From Pedobacter ureilyticus (lineage in GTDB: Bacteria; Bacteroidota; Bacteroidia; Sphingobacteriales; Sphingobacteriaceae): DNA of 64,000 bases. Position 1 is the first letter of the stretch. Each line of letters starts with the position of its first letter. The translations under genes were made by a program, and so were the position numbers. This document shows, piece after piece, positions 8,782 through 16,507 of the stretch. The stretch covers positions 1 to 64,000 of the forward strand of contig NZ_SSHJ01000001.1 in the NCBI RefSeq assembly GCF_005925345.1. Reading direction: 5' to 3'. A model generated the notes under the pieces. It saw nothing but the letters and a program-made list of their open reading frames with translations, did no database searches and was not told where the DNA came from.

Positions 8782-9228
8782 TTAACCGCCTCTTTTTTTT
8801 AGAATAATCTTTCGTAATTGGAGAATACCATTGGTAAGATGGTGTTTTTTTGGTGTAAAAAATGGCAAACTTAGTACCGATAGCAACGAAATACCCGCCG
8901 AAGCTCCTAAGGCGCCGCCGTAACCAGCAAAAAAGTTACTAGTGTTTAGATAGATCATAGCAAATATTAAACCCGCTAAAACCAGCTTAAAATAACTGGC
9001 TACTATTTTTTTTGAAACCATACCAATAAACGACCCTCCAATAAAAACTACTGGTATATTTTTGGTTAAGTATGGCGCTAAAACATGAGGAAAAAAGTAA
9101 GCTAGCAAAGCCACTAAAAGAGACAACAAAGCTGATGATCTTACCGGGCCTTGCTTTAGTTCGTGATTTGTAAAAAACGTAAGCATTGCGGCAATAATAG
9201 CAGTTATTGTAATGATAAATGTATTCAT
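8782..9228 (-). CDS. Unknown membrane protein, second of a tandem homologous pair
   Basis: A 148-residue hydrophobic protein with about 4-5 predicted membrane helices and a basic C-terminal tail ending LRKIILKKRGG. I do not recognise the family. It clearly resembles the protein encoded just upstream: both have FxNHx5GPVxS near the first helices, a YL...P pair, GxFIGMxS and a glycine-rich helix near the end. Its ATG overlaps the upstream stop codon (ATGA, 9225-9228), so the two are probably co-translated. This copy lacks about 60 N-terminal residues present in the other. Confidence 0.75.
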   Translation of the reverse strand: MNTFIITITAIIAAMLTFFTNHELKQGPVRSSALLSLLVALLAYFFPHVLAPYLTKNIPVVFIGGSFIGMVSKKIVASYFKLVLAGLIFAMIYLNTSNFFAGYGGALGASAGISLLSVLSLPFFTPKKHHLTNGILQLRKIILKKRGG

Positions 9229-9785
9229 TTTTTAAAGATTAGAAAGAAAATGAATGAGGTAATGGTAACAGCTGTAAAGGCAACAGTACCCAGCTTGCCG
9301 CCTAAACCATTAAATAAGCTTTTGGATACCAATAACAGTACACCAGCGAAGAAAGATGCTGCCAGTATGAAGTAAACGGTTGAGGCGATGGTTAAGCTAG
9401 TCATACCAATAAATGCACCACAATAAAATGTTGCGGGCAATTGCTTTAGGTAAGTAGATTTTTTATTGATAACAGGAATAAAGGAAGTGGCAGTACCTAC
9501 AACACCCGCAGAAATTACAGGGCCAAGATGATAGCTGTGGTTTAAGAAGTAGCAAATCAATGCTCCAGCTGGTATCCAAATTACGATTGATATATGCTCG
9601 TACAAATTGGTTCTGTGATGTATTGGCGCCTTTACGTAAGACGTCAACAACAACAAACACAAAAAAATAATTACTAGCGGAACGTACTTACTTTGAAGTT
9701 TTTCGATAAAAATGGCACAAAGAAATAGCAGTTGTATAAGTAGTGTAAGAATAATAATGAAGGTTCTGACCTTTTTTTTTGCCAT
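9225..9785 (-). CDS. Unknown membrane protein, first of a tandem homologous pair
   Basis: A 186-residue protein with about 6 predicted membrane helices. Residues 1-60 form an extra hydrophobic module absent from its partner; the rest aligns with it: YFLNHSYHLGPVIS against TFFTNHELKQGPVRS, and FYCGAFIGMTS against FIGGSFIGMVS. The pairing and ATGA overlap suggest a hetero-oligomeric membrane complex, but no catalytic residues or known motif allow a functional call. The gene lies between pdeM and tRNA-Ser. Confidence 0.75.
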   Translation of the reverse strand: MAKKKVRTFIIILTLLIQLLFLCAIFIEKLQSKYVPLVIIFLCLLLLTSYVKAPIHHRTNLYEHISIVIWIPAGALICYFLNHSYHLGPVISAGVVGTATSFIPVINKKSTYLKQLPATFYCGAFIGMTSLTIASTVYFILAASFFAGVLLLVSKSLFNGLGGKLGTVAFTAVTITSFIFFLIFKK

Positions 9786-9864
9786 TATTTTAAATGTAAT
9801 GTTTAAATGAAAAACTAAAAGGGAAGCTTTAAACTAAACAAAGACTATCTTAAATTAAAATGCA

Positions 9865-9894
9865 CAAAAAAAGCCCATTAATAACTAAGGGCTT
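9865..9894 (-). terminator. Terminator downstream of tRNA-Ser
   Basis: AAGCCC at 9871-9876 pairs with GGGCTT at 9889-9894. Read on the minus strand the stem is followed by a run of seven T, placing it directly after the tRNA. Confidence 0.7.
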
Positions 9895-9916
9895 GTTTTG
9901 TTTGCTTTTTTAGCAG

Positions 9917-10001
9917 CGGAGAGCGAGGGATTCGAACCCCCGGACCTGTTACAGTCAACAGTTTTCAAGACTGCCGCATTCGACCACTCTGCCAGCTCTC
10001 C
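9917..10001 (-). tRNA. tRNA-Ser (anticodon UGA)
   Basis: An 85-base class II tRNA. The acceptor stem GGAGAGC/GCTCTCC closes with a G discriminator; the anticodon loop reads CTTGAAA, giving anticodon TGA (codon UCA and relatives); there is a long variable arm, and the T-loop TTCGAAT is intact. The CCA end is not encoded and must be added after transcription. It has its own promoter and terminator. Confidence 0.97.
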
Positions 10002-10005
10002 GCCG

Positions 10006-10036
10006 CAAAAGTACAAACTCTAATCAATTCTGCAAA
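10006..10036 (-). promoter_or_regulatory. Promoter of tRNA-Ser
   Basis: On the minus strand TTTG (10036-10033), a 19-base spacer and TACTTTTG (10013-10006) make a full Bacteroidota promoter. The box ends 4 bases before the tRNA 5' end, so the primary transcript would need little or no 5' trimming. Confidence 0.75.
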
Positions 10037-10153
10037 CTTTGATTAAAAAAATGTTAAATAAATTTTAAAAAATCGGTTTAAATAGGTTTAAATGAGGTTG
10101 TATACCTAAAAAAGATAAACGTGGTGAGTTTTTTATCCCCAAAAAAGCAAGTG

Positions 10154-10780
10154 CTATGGTCGCTTATATTTTTTGTAGAAGTAATTTAGATATAGCAAAT
10201 ACAATAAACCAATTAACAAACCGCCTATAATATCCGTAAACCAGTGCGCACCTAAATAAATTCTAGACAGTGGGCCAACTACAAACATAAAATAAGCAAC
10301 CAAGCTTATAATATTTCTCAAATAAACCGGGATAGATTTTAGCTGCTGCATTAATACAATTAGAAAACCAAAGAAAACCACATAAGAAAGTGTATGCCCA
10401 CTTGGGAAACTATGGTTTTGATAACTTTCAATTAAAACAACGTATTGATCTGTTGGTCTAGGGCGACTAAATAAAAACTTTAAAGAAAGGGTTATTAGAC
10501 CCGTAAAAGAGATGGCCATTATAAACAATGCTTCTCGTTTATACTTAAAAATATAAAACAATAGCGATGTTATTACCATAGCAACAAAAGCCACCACAAG
10601 GTTTCCAAATGCGCTAATCCAAATCATGAGCTGATCTAACGCGGGGTTACGGAATTGTTGTACAAATCTAGAAATACTGATATCAAACTCGTTTATTGGG
10701 TTGTTAGCAACTAAAAAGGCAAGTAGTGTAAATGATAGCAGTAATAAAATGGCGACAATTGTACTTCGAGATTTGAACAT
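10154..10780 (-). CDS. PAP2-superfamily membrane phosphatase
   Basis: A 208-residue integral membrane protein with about 5-6 helices and the three-part lipid phosphatase motif: KFLFSRPRP (KX6RP), SFPSGHT and SRIYLGAHWFTDIIGG (SRX5HX3D). Such enzymes remove phosphate from phosphatidate, undecaprenyl diphosphate or related lipids at the outer face of the inner membrane. The exact substrate cannot be read from the sequence. It is divergent from the HipA-like gene. Confidence 0.9.
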   Translation of the reverse strand: MFKSRSTIVAILLLLSFTLLAFLVANNPINEFDISISRFVQQFRNPALDQLMIWISAFGNLVVAFVAMVITSLLFYIFKYKREALFIMAISFTGLITLSLKFLFSRPRPTDQYVVLIESYQNHSFPSGHTLSYVVFFGFLIVLMQQLKSIPVYLRNIISLVAYFMFVVGPLSRIYLGAHWFTDIIGGLLIGLLYLLYLNYFYKKYKRP

Positions 10781-10861
10781 ATTTACGATATAAGTTTTGG
10801 ATAGGAACGTACCAAATATCCATTTTTTTGCCAGCTTATACCAATTAGTATTGGCAAATTT

Positions 10862-10890
10862 TTTGGTTACTGATCTTTAGATTACCTTTG
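10862..10890 (+). promoter_or_regulatory. Promoter of the HipA-like/DUF3037 operon
   Basis: TTTG at 10862-10865, a 17-base spacer and a perfect -7 box TACCTTTG at 10883-10890. The box ends 6 bases before the ATG at 10897, so the mRNA should be leaderless or nearly so. The final TTG of this box is in frame and could be mistaken for a start codon. Confidence 0.75.
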
Positions 10891-10896
10891 AAGCGT

Positions 10897-11700
10897 ATGG
10901 TAAATACTAATGAAAATAAATTAGAATTGAGAACGGTTAACGTTACGCGTTACATCACCCCTTTAAGAGAAGGTGGTTCTATGCCTGCAATTGCCGAAGC
11001 AGACGATGGTTTTTTATACGTATTGAAGTTTAGAGGTGCTGGACAGGGCCATAAAGCACTCATTTCTGAAATTATTGGTGGCGAAATTGCCCGTGCTTTA
11101 GGTTTAAGAATGCCCGAGTTGGTTTTCGCCAATTTGGATGAAGCATTTGGCAGAACAGAGCCTGATGAGGAAATTCAAGATTTGTTGAAAGCTAGCGTAG
11201 GCTTAAATTTGGCACTGCACTATTTAGCTGGAGCAATTACTTATGATCCAACTATTAACAAAGTTGATGCAAATTTGGCTTCGAAAATTGTGTGGATGGA
11301 TTGCTTATTGACCAACATGGATCGAACGGCAAGAAATACTAATATGTTGTATTGGCACAAAGAGCTTTGGTTAATTGATCATGGAGCTTCACTGTATTTC
11401 CACCATTCGTGGCAGAACTGGGAAGAACAAGCCAAGCGTCCATTTGTATTGGTGAAAGATCACGTACTGTTGCCACAGGCAAGCGAAATTGAAGCAGTTG
11501 ACGCCGAATTGAAAGCGACTTTAACGCCACAGTTAATCAATGATATTTTAGCTTTAATACCTGATGAGTGGCTAGATGAACGTAGTTTCGAAACAGCCGA
11601 AGACCAGCGAAAAGCGTATGCCTATTTTTTAAATACTCGAATTGAAAACTCTTCAGTTTTTGTAAAGGAAGCCGAAAATGCAAGACAGACACTTATTTGA
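10897..11700 (+). CDS. HipA-like kinase-fold protein
   Basis: A 267-residue protein of the HipA-like group that travels with DUF3037. Motifs fit a HipA-type kinase: Lys44 in YVLKFRG, a catalytic-loop-like LLTNMDRTARNTNM (Asp142, Asn147) and LIDHGAS (Asp161) in the position of the metal-binding DFG. It is much shorter than E. coli HipA and has no HipB antitoxin next to it, so toxin activity should not be assumed. I reject the in-frame TTG at 10888 because it falls inside the promoter box; ATG 10897 is used. It overlaps the next gene by 23 bases. Confidence 0.8.
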   Translation: MVNTNENKLELRTVNVTRYITPLREGGSMPAIAEADDGFLYVLKFRGAGQGHKALISEIIGGEIARALGLRMPELVFANLDEAFGRTEPDEEIQDLLKASVGLNLALHYLAGAITYDPTINKVDANLASKIVWMDCLLTNMDRTARNTNMLYWHKELWLIDHGASLYFHHSWQNWEEQAKRPFVLVKDHVLLPQASEIEAVDAELKATLTPQLINDILALIPDEWLDERSFETAEDQRKAYAYFLNTRIENSSVFVKEAENARQTLI

Positions 11701-12061
11701 GTATGCCGTAATTCGGGTAATGCCTAGGGTAGAACGCGAAGAATTTATAAATGTGGGCGTAATTATGTATTGTGCTAAATTGAAGTACCTTAACGCTGCT
11801 TTTAAAGTATTTCCCGAAAGACTAAAAGCTTTAAATTGTGAGTTGGAAACCGAGATTATTGAGGAGAACTTAAACGCAATTGTCAATATTTGTAAAGGAG
11901 GGAAGACAGCTGGACCAATTGGTGAGTTAGATTTAGCCAGTAGATTTAGATGGCTAACGGCAACCAGAAGTACCGTTGTGCAGTGTTCAAAAGTGCATCC
12001 CGGGTTTTGTATAGATGCCGAAGAAACTTTAAATAAACTGATGCAAGAATTGGTTTTATAA
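11678..12061 (+). CDS. DUF3037 domain protein
   Basis: A 127-residue soluble protein starting FEYAVIRVMPRVEREEFINVGVI, the diagnostic DUF3037 opening. The family is repeatedly encoded beside small HipA-like kinases, as here, and overlaps that gene by 23 bases, indicating co-translation. DUF3037 has no established activity known to me; it could be a partner or substrate of the kinase. No membrane segment or signal peptide is present. Confidence 0.85.
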   Translation: MQDRHLFEYAVIRVMPRVEREEFINVGVIMYCAKLKYLNAAFKVFPERLKALNCELETEIIEENLNAIVNICKGGKTAGPIGELDLASRFRWLTATRSTVVQCSKVHPGFCIDAEETLNKLMQELVL

Positions 12062-12064
12062 GAC

Positions 12065-12096
12065 AAATGCGGCTTCTATCCAGACAGCCGCATTTT
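12065..12096. terminator. Hairpin between convergent genes
   Basis: A 10-bp GC-rich stem (12065-12074 with 12086-12095) and an 11-base loop, 4 bases past the DUF3037 stop codon. The T-run is short on both strands, so termination efficiency is uncertain. Confidence 0.6.
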
Positions 12097-12121
12097 ATCA
12101 AACTAAACCTAAATTTACTCT

Positions 12122-12643
12122 TTATAAACTTGCTTTTACTTCTCCGCAAGTCAACATATTTTTTGGATAGTAAGGGTTTTTAATGTCCTTACTTTCACTT
12201 AACCAAATATCGCCAGTCATTGGGCAAACTTGTTGGTATAATGGCATATCGGCTGGTTTTAACTTATCGGCAATTGCCCAAAACTTAGTAGAAAGCGCAC
12301 TAAAAGCTTTACGTTGTTTGTTAATGTTTTTAGTTGCTGCAATTGCTGTAGCAAGCGCCACAATTTCCTTTCTCGTGGTTGTAGCTTCATTCATTTTTTC
12401 TAAAGTCAGTTTTTTAAACTTGAATTTACTAAATGATGTGATCAAAGCTTTTGCATTTTTTACTGCCAATAAACTGTCTGAATTTAAAAAGTTATCTCTT
12501 AAAGCCAAATAGTAGCTGATTACTTCTTTTTTCTGCGTTTCACGTAGCGTCACTAACTCTGGCGTAACCTCTTTTTCCGACATATTTTGTGCCTGCGCTA
12601 TGCCGCTAATAGCAACTAGCAGCGCAATCAATAATTTTTTCAT
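12122..12643 (-). CDS. Secreted DUF3347 protein
   Basis: A 173-residue protein with a signal peptide (cleavage likely after AQAQ, about residue 19). The body fits DUF3347: helical segment around YYLALRDNFLNSDS and a C-terminal VCPMTGDIWLSESKDIKNPYY followed by MLTCG. In other proteins DUF3347 is fused to RND copper/silver efflux adaptors, and its Cys/Met residues suggest metal binding; here it stands alone. The ATG overlaps the upstream protease stop (ATGA, 12640-12643), so it is translationally coupled to the metalloprotease. Confidence 0.75.
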   Translation of the reverse strand: MKKLLIALLVAISGIAQAQNMSEKEVTPELVTLRETQKKEVISYYLALRDNFLNSDSLLAVKNAKALITSFSKFKFKKLTLEKMNEATTTRKEIVALATAIAATKNINKQRKAFSALSTKFWAIADKLKPADMPLYQQVCPMTGDIWLSESKDIKNPYYPKNMLTCGEVKASL

Positions 12644-15069
12644 GCTTCTGTTTTATTAAGTTTTGAAATGATTTTGTCGATATCTAGTAAAATGCTCTCT
12701 AAATGCTGTTTGTTAAATCCATTGGTTGTGGCAATTAGTTTTACAATATCAGCTCTTAGCTGTATTAAATGTTGCTGACCATAAAGTCTAACATCGCTGC
12801 GTTGTGCTGTGTTTAAAGCCTTACCAGGTTCTGCCTCTTTAGGTAGCAACAGCAAACCCATTTTTTCGATGTAACTACGCTGTAAGCTTCTACGGTAAAC
12901 ATCTAATTTTTCATTACCAGAAAATTTAATCCAAACGGTTTTTTGGAGGTCATTTAAAAATTCCGGAACGGTATAAGCACCTTCAAATTGCAAAGCTTTT
13001 TGACTGATATTATAAAGCATGCCCGAACTCAATAGCATATTAAGCACTTGATTTTGCTGTTCTGAAATCTCGTCTGCCGCTTTCATTGGAATAAGCTGCG
13101 CAATTTCTTGTGGATACATCCAAAGTGGAGCAACAAATACTTGTCTGCCTATATAATCAATAGCTGCTTTAACTTTTGCTTTTGGAACAGGCTTGTAAAC
13201 CACCGCCTTTTCATCTGCTGTTCTTTTAGTTACGTAATTGTTGCCAATGTTTTTTAATACGTGATATAGGTACCTGCCATATTGCCTTACTACGGCTTTG
13301 TGCATATCCGACAAATTATCATAGGCATCGTTAGGTTCGTAAGTCCAAGCAATTAAATTAGGAATTACACGTTTCAGGTTTTTAATACCATAGTCGCTAG
13401 CCACCATGGCATCATCGCCTAAATCTTCCGATTGGCTACGTGGGTCTTCATCTTTGCCTTCGCCACCGAACCAAAGTTTTGGGTTTGCAGCTAAACTTTC
13501 TGTAGTTAATTTAGCTAAAGTGTTTTCTTCTTCAAATTCGTCTTTCAACTTCGGGAAAAATGTATATCCCCATTTAATTGCCCATTCATCATAAATACCA
13601 ATACGTGGATAAATTCCTTTCGGACTGATATTGTCTTCGGGTTGGGCTACGTAATTAAACCGGGCATAATCCATAATTGAAACCGTGTGGCCATTAGCTT
13701 CCACCCATTTCTTATCTCTCAATTTTTCTACCGGAGTAGCGCTGCTAGCACCCATGTTATGACGTAAGCCTATGGTGTGGCCAATTTCGTGAGAAGAAAC
13801 AAAACGGATTAATTGTCCCATTAATTCATCATCCAAATGCATTTTTCTAGCTCTGGGATCTAACGGTCCGGCTTGGATCATATACCAGTTTTGCACTAAT
13901 TTCATCACATTGTGAAACCAACCAACATGGCTTTCTATGATTTCTCCACTGCGAGGATCGCTAATACGAGGCCCGTAAGCGTTTGGTGTTTCAGAAGCGT
14001 AGTACCTCACTACAGAATAACGAGCGTCTTCCAAACTCATGGTAGTATCAGCCTCTGGCCACTCTTTGCCTACAATTGCATTTTTAAAACCAGCTGCTTC
14101 AAAAGCTTTTTGCCAATCGTTAATACCTGCAATTAAATATTTTCGCCATTTTTTCGGCGTAGCCGGATCGATGTAGTAGACAATTTGCTTTTTTGGTTCT
14201 ACCATTTGTCCGCTTTGATATTTCTTGATATCAGCATCTTTTGGTTCTAAACGATAACGTTGAATAACATATTTGGTTTGGGCACGTTGTAAATCATCAT
14301 CAAATAAAACCAGTTTATTAGCGAAGTAACCAACTCTTTCGTCAAAAAAGCGCTTACGCATAGGTATTTTTGGCAATAGTACAATTGATGTATTTAATCT
14401 TAAAGTTACCGACGAACTGTTGGCACCAGCATAAGTTTTAGTGGTTTTAACTTCTATATTGATAGGGTAGGTATTGATACTTTCGATGAAAGATCTGTCA
14501 TCAGCAAGTGCGTTCAGTTTTTTAGCAGTTTTTTCTGCTGCCGCTAAAGAAAACATCGGATTGTCTTTTTTAAAAGCATCTGTAACCTCTACCACCATAT
14601 TTCCATTGGCAGGATTGATGGTTTTGATAGGAAAAGCAGTAATAATTGGATTTTCGTTACTGCCTGCTATGGCTTTGGCCAACATTGCATCTGCATTACG
14701 AATATCTTGTTTGTATTGTAATGATCTTAAAAAGACGGTATTGTTAGGGCCTTTTTCAAAATAGATAGTTTGTTCGTTAGCTTTTTCGCCACCAAAACTT
14801 CCCATACCTTGAGGTGTAGCTAAATAACGAGTTACCGTGAGTAAGTATCTATTAAACAAACTATCAGGAATTTCGAAGTAAAACTTAGTGTCTACTTTGG
14901 ACACAGTAAACAATCCTACTTTACTTTTGGCATTAGTAGTAATTACTTTGGTGTAAGGTTGTAAACTGGTTTTTTGAGTGCTATCAGTTTTTTTCTCTGG
15001 TGGCGTTTGCGAATAAGCATACTGCTGCGAGGCAGCAAGTATGCTTAATATTACGAGTAGTTTCTTCAT
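12640..15069 (-). CDS. Large secreted metzincin-type zinc protease (DUF5117/DUF4953 family)
   Basis: An 809-residue protein with a signal peptide (about residues 1-20). The extended zinc motif HEIGHTIGLRH is at residues 427-437 (ligands His427, His431, His437; Glu428 as base), and a downstream SIMDYARFNY resembles the Met-turn of metzincins. The long regions before and after the catalytic part match the DUF5117/DUF5118 and DUF4953 layout often found beside SusC/SusD genes. It is expected in the periplasm or on the cell surface, degrading protein for uptake by the adjacent SusCD complex. It lies 6 bases downstream of susD and is fused translationally to the DUF3347 gene. Confidence 0.85.
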   Translation of the reverse strand: MKKLLVILSILAASQQYAYSQTPPEKKTDSTQKTSLQPYTKVITTNAKSKVGLFTVSKVDTKFYFEIPDSLFNRYLLTVTRYLATPQGMGSFGGEKANEQTIYFEKGPNNTVFLRSLQYKQDIRNADAMLAKAIAGSNENPIITAFPIKTINPANGNMVVEVTDAFKKDNPMFSLAAAEKTAKKLNALADDRSFIESINTYPINIEVKTTKTYAGANSSSVTLRLNTSIVLLPKIPMRKRFFDERVGYFANKLVLFDDDLQRAQTKYVIQRYRLEPKDADIKKYQSGQMVEPKKQIVYYIDPATPKKWRKYLIAGINDWQKAFEAAGFKNAIVGKEWPEADTTMSLEDARYSVVRYYASETPNAYGPRISDPRSGEIIESHVGWFHNVMKLVQNWYMIQAGPLDPRARKMHLDDELMGQLIRFVSSHEIGHTIGLRHNMGASSATPVEKLRDKKWVEANGHTVSIMDYARFNYVAQPEDNISPKGIYPRIGIYDEWAIKWGYTFFPKLKDEFEEENTLAKLTTESLAANPKLWFGGEGKDEDPRSQSEDLGDDAMVASDYGIKNLKRVIPNLIAWTYEPNDAYDNLSDMHKAVVRQYGRYLYHVLKNIGNNYVTKRTADEKAVVYKPVPKAKVKAAIDYIGRQVFVAPLWMYPQEIAQLIPMKAADEISEQQNQVLNMLLSSGMLYNISQKALQFEGAYTVPEFLNDLQKTVWIKFSGNEKLDVYRRSLQRSYIEKMGLLLLPKEAEPGKALNTAQRSDVRLYGQQHLIQLRADIVKLIATTNGFNKQHLESILLDIDKIISKLNKTEA

Positions 15070-15075
15070 CTAAAA

Positions 15076-16503
15076 TTAAAAAGGAATTTTTTCGTCGGTG
15101 TTTAAGGTAAGAGAGGGGTTCATTCTTAACACATTTAACGGAAATGGAATGATATATAACCTAGAATTAGGCTGTAAGGTATAGGTTTGCTGTGGTACCG
15201 TTTGATTAACAATTGGAAATTTCCGTACTAAGGTTTTAGCAAATTCTGCTTCGGTGTTTAATCTTTTCAAATCAAAGAAGCGATGGAAACCAAGTACCAA
15301 TTCTCTTCTGCGTTCGTTTACCACCAACTCCATGGTTTCTTTTCTAGTAGTAGGTACGGGCAAGTTTACGGTACCGCCAGCTAAAATACGTTTTGCTCTG
15401 AGCTTGTTAAGGATATCTACAGCTTCGGCAAATTTGTTGTCTCTAGCATAGCATTCTGCTAGCATTAAATGTACCTCGGTGGTTTTCATGCCCACGGTAG
15501 GCATAAAAAAACGAGTAAATGCTACGCCCCAATAGGCTGTATTAGAACCTTGATCGAGATTAGATGCATGCGTAGAGTTATAAAACAGATTGAAACGGGC
15601 ATCATTGTTTCCAAATAGCGTTCTTAACTCTGGACTAATGATGTTGATGTACGAAAAGTTAAGTTCTGTATTACCAGTCATGTACATGTAACTCAGTACT
15701 TCTGGATTATTGCCCGCCGTAATTGGCTTTGCCGTTGGACCACCTTCTGCGGCATATTTTACCATGTCAAAAATTTCACTATTGTAGCTTAACGATTTTT
15801 CTGCAGCGGCTTTGGCTTGCGCAATTTCGCGTTTAAACAAATGTACTTTAGCTTTAAGCGCATAGGCAAAGGCTAAAGATGGGTGGTACGCATCTAAAGG
15901 ATTTTCTTGTAAATAAGGTAAGGCCTCGTCAATGTCTTTTTGTATAAAATCATAAACCTGCGCCACTGTAGATTTTTTCGGCTGCGCTTCCAAATCAAAT
16001 TTATCCATAATGCAAATACCACCATCACTTGCTGCAGTTTGCGGATCATAAGCCTTGGCATAGTGGTTTACCAAAAGGAAATGGTCATGCGCTCTATAAA
16101 TTTTAGCTTCGGCTTTTGCCAGTTGTTTAATACCTACATCGCCTTTGCTATCATCTACTAGGGAGATAATGGTATTCCAACGATTAATGTAGCTGTAAGC
16201 TTGATTGTAAAAGCTTGACGAGCCATACAAAGAAACCCTATCAACAGTTTCGTTAAAAGTGAAATTGATGATATCAATGTTGGGGGTTCTTCCAATCACG
16301 TTGGCCTCACGCATCCATTGATCGTCTGATAAATATTGAAAGTTATTTACCGGATAACCACGATTTGGTAGCGAAACCATTTCGTGAAATTGTGATGCAT
16401 TTTCTACAATTAAAGATCCTTTAGGAGTAAGGTCGGTATATTTTTCGCAAGCAGCAAAACTCATAGCTACTATAGAAAAGAATAATATTTTGATGTACTT
16501 CAT
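15076..16503 (-). CDS. SusD/RagB-family surface lipoprotein
   Basis: The substrate-binding lid of a SusCD nutrient importer in the outer membrane. The start is ATG 16503, giving a lipoprotein signal peptide with lipobox AMSFAAC (Cys20). An upstream in-frame extension to 16596 overlaps the end of susC and lacks coding features, so it is rejected. TPR-like helices and the C-terminal RRRELVLGFHRFFDLKRLN segment are typical of SusD. It follows susC by 4 bases and is in one operon with it and the downstream protease. Confidence 0.9.
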   Translation of the reverse strand: MKYIKILFFSIVAMSFAACEKYTDLTPKGSLIVENASQFHEMVSLPNRGYPVNNFQYLSDDQWMREANVIGRTPNIDIINFTFNETVDRVSLYGSSSFYNQAYSYINRWNTIISLVDDSKGDVGIKQLAKAEAKIYRAHDHFLLVNHYAKAYDPQTAASDGGICIMDKFDLEAQPKKSTVAQVYDFIQKDIDEALPYLQENPLDAYHPSLAFAYALKAKVHLFKREIAQAKAAAEKSLSYNSEIFDMVKYAAEGGPTAKPITAGNNPEVLSYMYMTGNTELNFSYINIISPELRTLFGNNDARFNLFYNSTHASNLDQGSNTAYWGVAFTRFFMPTVGMKTTEVHLMLAECYARDNKFAEAVDILNKLRAKRILAGGTVNLPVPTTRKETMELVVNERRRELVLGFHRFFDLKRLNTEAEFAKTLVRKFPIVNQTVPQQTYTLQPNSRLYIIPFPLNVLRMNPSLTLNTDEKIPF

Positions 16504-16507
16504 GATG

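Noticed and set aside
11653..12066. A 137-codon open frame on the minus strand
   Set aside because: It lies exactly antisense to the DUF3037 gene, which has a recognised family and a coupled neighbour.
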